Source: Streptomyces vilmorinianum
Lineage (GTDB): Bacteria > Actinomycetota > Actinomycetes > Streptomycetales > Streptomycetaceae
NCBI RefSeq assembly: GCF_005517195.1
Contig: NZ_CP040244.1
Span: forward strand, 6,404,001-6,468,000
Direction of reading: 5' to 3'
DNA: 64,000 nt
Shown here: in pieces, positions 52,301 to 60,686 of the stretch
Numbering within the stretch: position 1 is the stretch's first letter
Layout: the number at the start of each line of letters is the position of its first letter
Notes under the pieces: generated by a model
Told to the model about the DNA's origin: nothing
The model's input: the letters and a program-made list of their open reading frames with translations, nothing else
The model's database searches: none
Position numbers and translations under genes: made by a program

Positions 52301-54151
52301 TTCGGTGTCGTAGGCGAACCGGGTGGGAATGCCGGAGGACTTGGTGACCTCGGTGAGATGGCCTTCCTCGCTGTATCCGTATCGGGCGATCTCGGTGCCG
52401 CCGAGGCTCAGCGAGGTGATCCGGCGGTTCTCCGTGGTGAACGTGAGGCGGTAGCCCCCCGAGTGGGTGAGGGCGAGCGGGGCGCCGTCCTCGTCGTACT
52501 CGGCGGTGATCGTGCGCCCGTTGCGGTCGGCGATCTCGGCGAGCGGCGCGGAGCCGTCGTCTCCCGGCTCGGCGCCGGGCGGGGCGAGAAAGTGCCGGAC
52601 GATGCCCGTGTTCGGATCGGTGAGCGTGTAACTGCCGTCGGTGTGCCGCTCCAGCGGCCAGCGCGGCCCGGCCTCGGGGAGCACCGGCGTGCCGGGGGCG
52701 GGGTGCGGATACGGGACCAGCAGGTTGTCCTCACCGTGGAAGACGACACCGATCGGGTCGACGGTCAGGCGCTGGTCGATCGTCGAGGACCAGCTCTCGC
52801 CGAACCAGCGGCCCGCCCGGTACGAGGACTCGAAGTCCCTGCGGAACAGCAGCGGCAGGCTGCCCGGCAGCAGCACGTCCTCCTGCGGCAGGAACATGCG
52901 GCCGGTCGCGAAGTCGACGGGCTCACGGCCGCACTGCTTGCCGTCGGGCCTGCGGACGGTCTCCCTGAGGTCGTCGGCGCGGCGCGCCTTGGCGGCGTCC
53001 GCGAGCTCGTCCGTGAGCCTCACGCCCTTCACGGCCGCTCCGGCGCCCGCCGTCGCGGCGGTGAGGATCGCGTCCGGCACAAGCGTGCCGAGCCCTTCCG
53101 CGGGGTCCTTCATGAAGTTGTCCAGCATCTGCTTGCCGGTGCCCCAGGGATCGTTGGCGACCTGGACGAGTCCGGCGACGGTGCTGTTGAGATTGGTGAC
53201 GTACTCGGCAGGATGCGTGATGTTGTACGGGTCCAGCGGATTGACGCCCCGGACGAAGTTCACGATGCCCGCGGTGCCCTTGACCGCGCCCATGGTGAAG
53301 TGGGTCTTCATCAGTTCGAGCTCGTCGAGCCCGTCCTTCAGCTGTTCGCCGTAGGAGGGCTTGGGCGGGGCGGCGTCCCGGGCCTTCTGCACGGCTTTGC
53401 GGGCGGTCTCGGCGGCGGTGTTCCGCTGCTTGCGCGCCTCGGCGAGGATGTCCTGCGCCTCCTGCATCTTCGCCTTGCCGGGGTCGGAGAACTCGCCCGG
53501 CTTCGCCGGCAGTGTGGCGGGGTCGCGCTTGTCGGCGGGCGTCGCGTTGTACTTGTCGACGGCGTTGTTGTAGTCGTCGACCTTGTTGTTGTGCGCGTCC
53601 AGGGCGTCCGCCGAGGCCTTCGTGCCTTCCTTCCACTTGTCGATCGCGAGCTGCGCCTGGCTCTGCGCCCAGGTCACCGTGTCCGCGAACGACTCCAGCG
53701 CCTTCGCCGCCCCCTCGAACGCGTCCGCGCCCTTGTACCACTTGGGCGGTTCCAGTTTCACCGTCCTGCGGAACGCGTCCGCCGCCTGCCCCTGCAGGGA
53801 GTCCGAGTCGAGCCCTTCGAGACCGAGCCCGACGTCGTTGAACGCATTCGTGAAGTCGCGCAGGTGGGACGCGGTGGAGCGCAGCTTGCTCGGCGAGCCG
53901 TAGACGAGCTTGGTCTTGTCCTCGGTCTGCCCGAGGTCCATCTCGTCGACCTCGGCGCCCATCCTGTTCGCCAGTGAACGCGACTGCTCGCGCACCCAGT
54001 CCGCACCGGACTCCCAGCCGACGTCCTCGAGCCGGTCCGCCGTCCAGTTGCCGGCGTCCTCGACGCGGTTGCCGACCCACTCGACGCCGTCCTCGACCGC
54101 GTCCTCGACGACATCCGGCGTGATGTCACTGACGAAATCCCCGATGCCCAT
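49307..54151 (-). CDS. RHS polymorphic toxin with C-terminal nuclease-like domain
   Basis: The 1614-residue protein has an N-terminal WXG-like/putative T7SS-secreted helical region (about 1-370; YGSPSKLRSTASHLRDFTNAFNDVG, WAQSQAQLAIDKWKEG) and a DUF6531 pre-RHS domain (about 405-480, CGREPVDFATGRMFLP). A long series of RHS/YD repeats (about 540-1440) ends in the core motif (GFHYNHHRYYDPQTARYTTPDPLGL, with a repeat-expanded insertion at about 1265-1335). The toxin is the last ~120 residues; GREFDAISDEYVAQAKP resembles a PD-(D/E)xK nuclease core. No Sec signal is present, consistent with export by a type VII system. The toxin class is provisional. Confidence 0.9.
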   Translation of the reverse strand: MGIGDFVSDITPDVVEDAVEDGVEWVGNRVEDAGNWTADRLEDVGWESGADWVREQSRSLANRMGAEVDEMDLGQTEDKTKLVYGSPSKLRSTASHLRDFTNAFNDVGLGLEGLDSDSLQGQAADAFRRTVKLEPPKWYKGADAFEGAAKALESFADTVTWAQSQAQLAIDKWKEGTKASADALDAHNNKVDDYNNAVDKYNATPADKRDPATLPAKPGEFSDPGKAKMQEAQDILAEARKQRNTAAETARKAVQKARDAAPPKPSYGEQLKDGLDELELMKTHFTMGAVKGTAGIVNFVRGVNPLDPYNITHPAEYVTNLNSTVAGLVQVANDPWGTGKQMLDNFMKDPAEGLGTLVPDAILTAATAGAGAAVKGVRLTDELADAAKARRADDLRETVRRPDGKQCGREPVDFATGRMFLPQEDVLLPGSLPLLFRRDFESSYRAGRWFGESWSSTIDQRLTVDPIGVVFHGEDNLLVPYPHPAPGTPVLPEAGPRWPLERHTDGSYTLTDPNTGIVRHFLAPPGAEPGDDGSAPLAEIADRNGRTITAEYDEDGAPLALTHSGGYRLTFTTENRRITSLSLGGTEIARYGYSEEGHLTEVTKSSGIPTRFAYDTEGRILAWTDTNGSSYSFVYDDRDRCVSQTGVEGHLASEFHYSDPHPDTGLTTTTVTDSLGHTWRYTVNSHLQVVAETWPTGGTIRYAYDRDDRLLSRTDQLGARTEFRWDDEGRLVSTTRPDGSVQTAAYGSDGRPVELVQPGGLRWQQEFDERGDRVAVTDPAGRTTRYTHDALGHVTSVTGPPPRAGGPPGATTLLRHNAAGLLMAQTAPDGGTTSYVRDAFGRITERTGPSGGTARFEWTPEGRLARFTGPDGAVESWTYDGEGNCLSHTDPEGGTTTFEYTHFDLLTARTDPDGTRHEFTHDTELRLTEVSNPLGLRWSYTYDAAGNLVAETDFDGRTVAYDVDPLGRVLTRTTPLGAAVRYERDVLGRVVRKDAGGAVTTYAYDPAGRLLRAIGPDAELTYTYDRRGHVKTELVDGRALSFSYDAAGRRTRRVTPSGHVTSYTHDSAGRAAALTVAGHAIVFTRDAAGRELTRSVGETLTLTSDWDAAGRLTAQEIARGGHRLNLRTYAYREDGHLVAVDDALRGPRRFGLDATGRVTAVTADQWTESYAYDSGGNTISAAWPDRHASGDARGRRSYTGTRITEAGANRYVYDEAGRLIRRTKTRLSKKRDVWTYAYDAEDRLTEVRTPDGTLWRYRYDPLGRRIAKERMAEERTAEERTAKERIAKERIAKERLAADGMAVADGEAADGEVADGLAVADGLAVADGLAVAERTRFVWDGPVLAEQTTEIPGELPHHTTLSWDHEGLTPVAQTERLTDAATQREIDARFFAIATDLIGTPTELIDEDGRVAWQSRTTLWGITTWNADASAYTPLRFPGQYFDPETGFHYNHHRYYDPQTARYTTPDPLGLAPAPNPTAYVHNPHRFSDPLGLAPYEDNGGLGDLIEVNKPDADADKLAEKLGGEPRRRFANDPDGREFDAISDEYVAQAKPADFTLNKKFRKQAQATFEAAIQSGRTPYFQFDGPPGPGVIDKLQEYGRRYGVEPVIDTTPLE
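50152..50358. repeat. In-frame tandem repeats within the RHS gene
   Basis: Two adjoining arrays are present. Units of about 12-18 bp encode (V)ADGLAVADGLA (50152-50265), and 15-bp units encode AKERI/AEERT (50267-50358). Together they insert about 60 low-complexity residues where RHS proteins usually read RRIAKER-L-ADG-VAERTRFVWDG. All units keep the reading frame. Confidence 0.85.
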
Positions 54152-54154
54152 ACG

Positions 54155-54829
54155 TCAGTTCCCCCCGCCGTCGTTCCGCGGCTGTTGTTCCGGCTCTTGT
54201 TCCTGCTGCTGGGCGCGCTCCTCGGGCGACGGCCCGAAGGTGTCGTCGACGGCCTCGTCGAACTGTTCCTGGTCGATGCCGAGGAGGTCGTTCAGCATCC
54301 GCGACCGCTCGCCGCCCTGCCCCTCGGTGAGCAGCGAACGCCCGGTGTCCTTCCAGGTCTGGGCCATCTCGTCACCGGCGCGGTCCCACGACTCGGAGCT
54401 CCAGTCCGGGTTCAGCGCGTCCGGTGTGAACACATCGCCCCAGTCCTGCTTGGCGATGTCCTCCTCGGAGGCGTACGGGCTGCCGCCGGCGATCGAGTTG
54501 ACGCCGAACTTCAGCGAACTCTGGACGTACTGGTCCTCCTCCCACAGCACGCCCGCGGCCAGGCCAAGCTTCGCCGCGATGGTGTTGGCGTCCTGGACCA
54601 GCGCCCGTACGCCCCACTCCCACCGCTCGCAGAAGTCCTCGAAGTCCACGGACAGGCCGTGGTGCCCGGCTTCCATGCCGGTCATCGCCAGTTCGGAGAA
54701 GCCCTTGCCGAGCACCGCTCCGGTGCTCGTACCGATCTCCTTCAGCTCACCGACCGCGTTGCGCAGGCCCTGGGTGAGCCGCTGGACGGTGTAGTTGTCG
54801 ATACCGAGGTCCTTCGCCCCGTCACCCAT
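54155..54829 (-). CDS. Partner protein of the RHS toxin (WXG-type helical protein)
   Basis: The 224-residue soluble protein has a helical N-terminal half (DNYTVQRLTQGLRNAVGELKEIGTSTGAVLGKGFSELAMTGMEAGHHG, then DFCERWEWGVRALVQDANTIAAKLG) like WXG/LXG-associated proteins, and an acidic, Gln-rich C-terminus (EERAQQQEQEPEQQP). It is 3 nt upstream of the RHS gene and overlaps the SseB-like gene by 4 nt (ATGA). It is probably an export partner or chaperone for the toxin. The ATG at 54829 was chosen for the overlap; a longer frame to 55138 lies within the SseB gene. Confidence 0.78.
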   Translation of the reverse strand: MGDGAKDLGIDNYTVQRLTQGLRNAVGELKEIGTSTGAVLGKGFSELAMTGMEAGHHGLSVDFEDFCERWEWGVRALVQDANTIAAKLGLAAGVLWEEDQYVQSSLKFGVNSIAGGSPYASEEDIAKQDWGDVFTPDALNPDWSSESWDRAGDEMAQTWKDTGRSLLTEGQGGERSRMLNDLLGIDQEQFDEAVDDTFGPSPEERAQQQEQEPEQQPRNDGGGN

Positions 54830-55263
54830 CAGGCGGCACCCCCTGCGAGCTTGTCCGGCGTGTCGACGGCGGCCTCGTCCGGAACGATGCCCATGGCGGG
54901 CGGGAAGAGCATGGACCCGTCGGGGTCGGCGACGTCGACGGCGATGCCCGCGGGCTCGCCCATCGCCGGGATGATCTCGTCGAGCAGCCGGGCGCCGAGC
55001 AGTTCGGCGTACTCCCAGGGCCGCGCGCTGTCCTGGGCGTTCCCGGACTCCCGCGCCCGCGACCGCGCGAAGCGGGCGAGGGCCTCCTCGCCGGTGAACG
55101 CGAACACCCAGCGCACACCGCCGAAGTGCCCCGTCCACAGCCCACCCCGGTCCAGCGGCACGAGCACCCGGGCCCGTCTCAACTCCCCGAGGAGCGCCCG
55201 CGGATCGCCCGTCCCGGCCCGCCGCTCGGCGATCTGCTCGGCGAGCGCAGTCTCGTCACGCAC
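54829..55263 (-). CDS. SseB-like protein
   Basis: The protein is about 144 residues. ALLGELRRARVLVPLDRGGLWTGHFGGVRWVFAFTGEEALARFARSR fits the SseB N-terminal family, and AGIAVDVADPDGSMLFPP fits its second half. Streptomyces SseB-like genes commonly sit at the head of RHS or LXG operons and have no defined role. The GTG at 55263 was chosen because GGGGAGG lies 7 nt upstream; the frame is open to 55323. It is first gene of an SseB-partner-RHS-immunity operon. Confidence 0.82.
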   Translation of the reverse strand: MRDETALAEQIAERRAGTGDPRALLGELRRARVLVPLDRGGLWTGHFGGVRWVFAFTGEEALARFARSRARESGNAQDSARPWEYAELLGARLLDEIIPAMGEPAGIAVDVADPDGSMLFPPAMGIVPDEAAVDTPDKLAGGAA

Positions 55264-55519
55264 TTCATTGCCTCCCCGACATCGACAACAACGCGCTTTC
55301 CCAGAAAACCACGCCCCACCCACACCCGACGGTTCCCGGCCACTGCCCCACGGGGAAAGGGCTGAGTGCCGCCTTTGCGAGAACCTGGCCGAGGGCGTAC
55401 GCAGGGGCCTCGCCGAGCGACCATGGGCCCGTCGGGGCAGGGACGTCCCGCTCGGTCGTCAGCGCGACGGCGTCACCAACCTCTCCCTGCTCGCCGCCGT
55501 CGCCTCTACGATCCGGCGC
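55264..55519. promoter_or_regulatory. Upstream region of the RHS operon
   Basis: This 256-bp gap holds the presumed minus-strand promoter of the SseB-RHS operon near 55280-55350 (relatively AT-rich, ACATCGACAACAACGCGCTTTCC). The remainder is a plus-strand open frame continuous with the next small gene but without a start site I would trust. Nothing else is seen. Confidence 0.4.
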
Positions 55520-55792
55520 ATGATCAAGCTGACCTGGGCCCTGGTGGCCGACCGCATGGACGAGTGGACCGGTGAAGACGTCGCAGAGGGCGTGGCCGTG
55601 CTCGAAGCGAAGGTGGGTGCGGTCGTCGACGCGAGCGGGATGCAGGAGCAAGCCGTACGACACTGGCGTACCGACTTCCTCTCGCCCGTCGTCGAGTCGC
55701 TACGTACGGAGGGAGCAGCCGCACTCGCACGGGGCGAGTCCTGGAGTAAGGCGGCCGGGCCATTCCTGGCGTGCGCGTCGCCAGTCGCCTGA
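55520..55792 (+). CDS. Hypothetical protein, 90 aa
   Basis: The ATG begins IKLTWALVADRMDEWTGEDVAEGVAVLEAKVGAVVDASGMQEQ, an acidic helical protein without membrane segments. The frame is open upstream to 54185 as antisense of the RHS operon, so the start is uncertain and there is only a weak ribosome site (CGATCCGGCGC). No family is recognised. It could be a remnant of a larger gene. Confidence 0.4.
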   Translation: MIKLTWALVADRMDEWTGEDVAEGVAVLEAKVGAVVDASGMQEQAVRHWRTDFLSPVVESLRTEGAAALARGESWSKAAGPFLACASPVA

Positions 55793-56242
55793 CTCACACC
55801 ACCTTCGGCGCCAGTTCGCAAGGTCGAGGACAGCCTGCCACTCCTCGACCGAGGCCCTCAGAAACGAGCACGTCCGGCAGCGCGCCCACCAGATCAGGGT
55901 CAAGGAACCCTCTGACGTCATCCCGCACCAGGTCAGCCACTCCCCCATCCTGTCCGGCACCGCTTCCCCATGCGTGCCGGGCTTCCGTGCCCCTCCCCAG
56001 GTGCGCCCTTCGTTCTGTCCGGCCTCATACGGCACCCCGGAAGCCCCAGCTCTGAGCACGTGCAGATCGCCCCGAGACAGCGTGTCCCGCGGACTGGCCG
56101 CGGACTGGCCGGGTGTCCCGAGACCGAGAAAGCGCCGCTGGACCGACCTCCAGTGCGTTCGCCGACAGCTGGTCACTTCCGTAGCCCGAGATGCTGGGCC
56201 GCGTCGTACCCATGCACCCAGACGCTGCCGATGTCCGGGGCT
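55793..56242. other. Intergenic stretch, no convincing gene
   Basis: A minus-strand open frame (55700-56176) has unusual Arg/Trp/Cys-rich composition (RCRTCSFLRASVEEWQAV) and no ribosome site, so I do not call it. Around 56089-56137 is a GC-rich segment (GTGTCCCGCGGACTGGCCGCGG...) with a diverged second copy at 58009-58055; together they bracket the excalibur and first TA genes. Confidence 0.5.
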
Positions 56243-56908
56243 TCAGTCGAGTTCGCAGCCGATGCCATCACCGTCGCGGTCGAGGCGGTGGGGGTCTGAG
56301 GGGCCGACCCAAACGGGACCAGGAAGGTCTGAGCAGTCGACGTCGGGAACGCCCGCAGGAGGACCCGGGGGATATGAGCGGATGGTGTCCTCCGGCACTG
56401 TCGGTGCTGCGCTCTCCGGCGTCGGGCTCACTAGCCGTACGTCGGCGTCGACAATCACCCCGTTCCTGACCTCGTACGTGCCCTCGAAGGAACGCACGGT
56501 CCCATCCGCCTGCAGGGCGTCGAGCGTGACCGTGACCGCGCCGTCCTGGACATCGACGATGCGGACGGTGTCCTGAACGGTGTCGGCAAAGCCTGCCTGG
56601 AAGGACTCGTAAGAGCCGCCAAGATTCTTGCCCCCGAGGTCCCACGCTCGTCGGTAGTCGCGCGCATTGATGGCAGCGAAATACGCCTCGACAGTGGAGG
56701 CCGCGTCAGCAGTGGGAGCTGCAGTCGGCTTCGGCGGGGTGGAAGGCGGCGTGGGAGTGGGCGTCGGCTCCGCTGTGACGGTCTGGGTCCTCGTGACTGT
56801 CGGACCCGTTTCCACCTTCTGCTCCTCACCGGAGGAGCCACAGCCACTCGCCCCTGCGAGTGCCAGCGCCAGGAGAGAGGCGCAACCGGCAGACAGGATT
56901 CGGCGCAT
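56243..56908 (-). CDS. Lipoprotein with excalibur calcium-binding domain
   Basis: The 221-residue protein has a lipoprotein signal peptide (lipobox SGC at about residue 20-22: LALAGASGC), a Thr/Pro spacer (TAEPTPTPTPPSTPP), an NTF2-like central domain (about 65-155; STVEAYFAAINARDYRRAWDLGG) and a C-terminal excalibur domain (about 185-221; VDCSDLPGPVWVG and DLDRDGDGIGCE, with calcium-loop aspartates and paired cysteines). The ATG at 56908 follows GAGGTGA. It is exported and attached to the membrane. No substrate can be inferred. Confidence 0.88.
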   Translation of the reverse strand: MRRILSAGCASLLALALAGASGCGSSGEEQKVETGPTVTRTQTVTAEPTPTPTPPSTPPKPTAAPTADAASTVEAYFAAINARDYRRAWDLGGKNLGGSYESFQAGFADTVQDTVRIVDVQDGAVTVTLDALQADGTVRSFEGTYEVRNGVIVDADVRLVSPTPESAAPTVPEDTIRSYPPGPPAGVPDVDCSDLPGPVWVGPSDPHRLDRDGDGIGCELD

Positions 56909-57156
56909 CGGATCACCTCGCGGAGCGGATCGCACTCACCTCAGTGTGCGCCGCCCGATTCGGCGGCGCCTGCGATCCCTGGTGACTCTTCCGACCCTGA
57001 AGGGGATGGCTTCTTGCTTTGCGGGGTGGACTTCGCCACGGACCAGCCCAGCCCGTGGAACGTCGATCGCATCTCCCCGCCGACTCCACTGCGACCGGTC
57101 TGTCCGTGGGGCCGTTCACCTCGCGAAGACTTACCACCGCCGGTAGGATTGGCATC
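56909..57156. other. Gap between lipoprotein and first TA module
   Basis: These 248 bp contain the divergent promoters of the lipoprotein and antitoxin genes. TTACCACCGCCGGTAGGATTGGCATC before the antitoxin ATG has a TAGGAT-like -10 only a few bases from the start, so the antitoxin mRNA may have a very short leader. A 43-codon minus-strand frame (56941-57072) is too weak to call. Confidence 0.4.
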
Positions 57157-57408
57157 ATGAGTGGTAGCAAGAAGTACTCGATCAGCCTGCCCGAGGACCT
57201 CGCCGAGGCCGTACGCGCCCACGTCGGCCCTGGCGGTTTCTCCGCCTACGTTGCCGAGGCACTCGAACAGCGGGTCGCCATGGACAAGCTCCGGGAGATC
57301 GTCGCCGACTTCGAGACCGACAACGAAGCTCTCACCCGCGAGGAGGTCGAGACCGCCCGGGCGCTGCTGCGCCACGACCACCGACAGGCCGGCGGGGCCG
57401 CCGCCTGA
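57157..57408 (+). CDS. RHH-type antitoxin, TA module 1
   Basis: The 83-residue protein has an N-terminal ribbon-helix-helix-like segment (KKYSISLPEDLAEAVRAHVGPGGFSAYVAEALEQRV), which binds operator DNA in this antitoxin class, and an acidic C-terminal tail (DFETDNEALTREEVETARALL) of the kind that covers the toxin. Its TGA overlaps the ATG of the PIN toxin by one base. The dimer and toxin complex probably autoregulate the operon (family knowledge). It is related to the antitoxin at 58926-59210. Confidence 0.88.
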   Translation: MSGSKKYSISLPEDLAEAVRAHVGPGGFSAYVAEALEQRVAMDKLREIVADFETDNEALTREEVETARALLRHDHRQAGGAAA

Positions 57409-57800
57409 TGCCCGGCACGCTCCTGCTCGACAGCGAAGGCCTCTCGAAGCTCTACCTCAAGGACCGTGCCGTCGTGGCTCTGGTCCAAGCGGCGTCGGAA
57501 GAGGGCATCCGCGTCGCCACAAGCGCCATGACCACCCTCGAGGCCGACTACGAGCGCATCCACCCCGCCCGTATCAAATGGATCCTCTCCCGCGTCGACG
57601 TTCACGACGTCACCAAGGAGATCACCGACCAGGCCGCCGCGCTTCTGCGCACCCATCACCTCCACGGGCACAAGTACGCAATCGGTGCCGCCTTCGCCGT
57701 CATCGCCCGCAACGCACCCCGGCCCGTCACCGTCCTCACGTCCGACCCCGAGGATCTGACACTCCTGTGCGGCCCTTCCGTGGAGGTCGTCAAGGTCTGA
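57408..57800 (+). CDS. PIN-domain toxin, TA module 1, with altered active-site position
   Basis: The 130-residue PIN-domain (VapC-like) ribonuclease frame has LLDSEGLSKLY (first Asp), TTLEADYERIH (Glu) and VLTSDPEDL (last Asp). At the third conserved acidic position the protein reads HKYAIGAAFA, where the paralogue at 58531-58944 reads HKYAIDAAVA. The codon is GGT instead of GAT (57684-57686), a single-base change that should weaken metal binding. VapC-like toxins cleave tRNA or rRNA (family knowledge). It may be an inactive or attenuated copy. Confidence 0.88.
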   Translation: MPGTLLLDSEGLSKLYLKDRAVVALVQAASEEGIRVATSAMTTLEADYERIHPARIKWILSRVDVHDVTKEITDQAAALLRTHHLHGHKYAIGAAFAVIARNAPRPVTVLTSDPEDLTLLCGPSVEVVKV

Positions 57801-58097
57801 GGCAGCCTGACGCCGACCAGACCTGCCGCTGCCCCACGTCACGGGGCAAGGACTCCACACGGACAGGCGCCTATACCCGCCCCACCAACAGGCGGGTCGG
57901 GCACGGTTCTTGACGAGACATCACACGTTGAAGCGGAGTGCCTGAAGCCCGATCCTGACCTGGGATTTCCTCGTTGGCATACGTTGGCTCCCGACGATCG
58001 TTTACGGGTGTCCTGCGGACTGGCTGCGGACCGGCCGGGCGGGCGGAGGCCGAGAAATCCATGGCGCACCGGCGGGACCGGCAAGGAGACTGCCCAG
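57801..58097. other. Gap before CPCC gene
   Basis: About 300 bp without a supported gene. Around 58009-58055 a GTGTCCTGCGGACTGGCTGC segment resembles 56089-56137. An ATG-led minus-strand frame of about 62 residues (57871-58062) is Pro/Arg-rich and lacks a ribosome site. Confidence 0.4.
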
Positions 58098-58595
58098 GTG
58101 AGCGACCGCTACCCCTGTCCCTGCTGCGGGCACCGCGTGCTGGGCGAGATGCCCGGCTCGTACGAGATCTGCCCCGTCTGCTTCTGGGAGGACGACGGGG
58201 TCCAGTTCCGCTGGCCGACCATGGGCGGCGGCGCGAACAAGGTCTCCTTGATCGAGGCCCAGCGGAACTACCAGGACTTCGGCGCCTGCGACGAGCACGG
58301 CCGCCGGTTCGTCCGCCCGCCGGCCGAAGACGAGCCGCTCGACCCCGCCTGGCGCCCCATCGATCTGACCCGGGACTCCTTCGAGGACTGGGCAGCCGAG
58401 GACCGAGCCCCGTGGCCCGACGACCGCTCGGTGCTCTGCTGGTGGCTGCCCACCTTCTGGGGGCCTTGCCCTTCCCGCCGGGATCCCCCTACACCCGATA
58501 GCCGGCTGCGGTGCCGGCGACCAGAGGAGCTCACACCGCCACGAGCCGTACCCGCTCGCCGCACAGCTTGGCCATGTCGTCGATATCGGAAGTGA
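58098..58595 (+). CDS. CPCC-family cysteine-rich protein
   Basis: The protein has up to 165 residues. The N-terminus VSDRYPCPCCGHRVLGEMPGSYEICPVCFWEDD is the CPCC signature, with paired CPCC and CPVC likely to bind zinc. It continues with SLIEAQRNYQDFGACDEHGRRFVRPP and ends, for family members, near WWLPTFW (about 58460). Here the frame continues another ~45 Arg/Pro-rich residues and overlaps the 3' end of the second PIN toxin by 65 nt, which suggests loss of the original stop. The GTG follows AAGGAG. Its role is unknown; it lies between the two TA modules. Confidence 0.8.
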   Translation: MSDRYPCPCCGHRVLGEMPGSYEICPVCFWEDDGVQFRWPTMGGGANKVSLIEAQRNYQDFGACDEHGRRFVRPPAEDEPLDPAWRPIDLTRDSFEDWAAEDRAPWPDDRSVLCWWLPTFWGPCPSRRDPPTPDSRLRCRRPEELTPPRAVPARRTAWPCRRYRK

Positions 58596-58944
58596 GCATG
58601 ACCACAGGGCGATGCTGTCGCAGCGCGACCTCGGCGACCGCCGCATCGATCGCGTACTTGTGTCCATGCAATCCGGCATTCATCAGCAACTTCGAGGCCG
58701 CCCTCGCCTCCTCGTCACCGACCGGGACCACCCGCAGCCCGGACAGCACCCAGTTCAAACGGGACTTGTTCGTAGGCGAGTGGACGGCTTCGATGATGGT
58801 GAGCGCACTGATCACGACCTCCATGCCGCGCGAGCGCGCCTCAGCGATCAGAGCCACCACCTGCTCGTCGTCGGCGAGCAGCTTCGAGAGTCCCTCGCTG
58901 TCGAGGACCAGCGCCCCCTCGTGACTCAGCCTGCGGCGGGCCAC
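58531..58944 (-). CDS. PIN-domain toxin, TA module 2
   Basis: The 137-residue VapC-like protein has all four acidic positions: VLDSEGLSKLL, TIIEAVHSP, HKYAIDAAVAEVA and MLTSDIDDM. It is the paralogue of the toxin at 57408-57800 and appears intact. It overlaps the 3' end of its antitoxin gene by 19 nt, and an internal start giving a smaller overlap is possible. It is convergent with the CPCC gene. Confidence 0.9.
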   Translation of the reverse strand: MARRRLSHEGALVLDSEGLSKLLADDEQVVALIAEARSRGMEVVISALTIIEAVHSPTNKSRLNWVLSGLRVVPVGDEEARAASKLLMNAGLHGHKYAIDAAVAEVALRQHRPVVMLTSDIDDMAKLCGERVRLVAV

Positions 58945-59210
58945 TCGGCCTCCTCGGCGAACACCTCGTCGAAGACCTGCCGCGCCCGCTGACGAGCCGG
59001 CTCGGAAACCGGCCCCTTGCGACTCTCGTAGTCCGCCAGGTACTCGTCCAGGACCTGCCCGCGCAACTCACGCTCGACCGCCTCGGCGATGAACGCGGAG
59101 AATTCCCGCTTGCCCACCCGAGCCCGGATCGCCTCCGCAGTCCCCTCCGGCAGCGACAGGCTCACCCGCGTCGCCGGGCCTTCCCCGATGCTGTACGTCG
59201 TCTCAGCCAT
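58926..59210 (-). CDS. Antitoxin, TA module 2
   Basis: The 94-residue protein has a DNA-binding N-terminal half (TRVSLSLPEGTAEAIRARVGKREFSAFIAEAVERELRG) and an acidic tail (EPARQRARQVFDEVFAEEAEW), related to the antitoxin of module 1 but with an extra N-terminal ~12 residues. It is the first gene of the operon. Its start (59210) is about 140 bp from the ychF terminator. Confidence 0.88.
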   Translation of the reverse strand: MAETTYSIGEGPATRVSLSLPEGTAEAIRARVGKREFSAFIAEAVERELRGQVLDEYLADYESRKGPVSEPARQRARQVFDEVFAEEAEWPAAG

Positions 59211-59347
59211 ACCGCGATTGTGTCAAACGAGTAGGAAAAGCGCCACGTTCGCACTACCTTCACACTCGGCCAGCGCCCGGCTCGCACAAATCCCAGCACC
59301 GGCGCCCCCATCCCATCCCAGCACAATCCCAGCACGGGAAAAAACCA

Positions 59348-59375
59348 AGGGCCCGACCCCGAAGAGTCGGACCCT
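59348..59375 (-). terminator. Rho-independent terminator of ychF
   Basis: A 10-bp stem with one mismatch (AGGGCCCGAC, 59348-59357, against GTCGGACCCT, 59366-59375) is followed on the minus strand by TTGGTTTTTT (around 59338-59347). It has a true T tract, which is unusual here, and terminates transcription from ychF. The flank (59280-59340) contains several CCCAGCA repeats. Confidence 0.8.
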
Positions 59376-59424
59376 CTCTGACCTGCACATTTGCCAGATC
59401 AGCGACGTGGTGATATGTCAGCCG

Positions 59425-60513
<1,089 letters not shown>

Positions 60514-60686
60514 GGTGGCGACTTCCTGGAGTACGGATGGGGGTGCGGTGGGTGGGCCGATCCCCCAGTTTACGGGGGGTCCGAACCGGCCTGCGACGTC
60601 GACCTTCGGTCGAACTCAAGGGCAAGGTCACCCAAAGGGCGTGTCCTGTACCGCTCCCCCGGCCCTTCCCGACCTACGTTGGTGGG

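Noticed and set aside
49112..53977. A 1621-codon plus-strand open frame
   Set aside because: It is antisense to the RHS toxin. Its apparent repeats mirror the RHS repeats and it has no domain or ribosome site.
55700..56176. Minus-strand 158-codon frame
   Set aside because: It has Arg/Trp/Cys-rich composition and no ribosome site, overlaps the 90-aa plus-strand frame, and matches no family I know.
18000..59300. The whole accessory region as one integrative conjugative element
   Set aside because: No integrase, excisionase, relaxase, replication gene, tRNA target or flanking att repeats were seen. The region looks composite.
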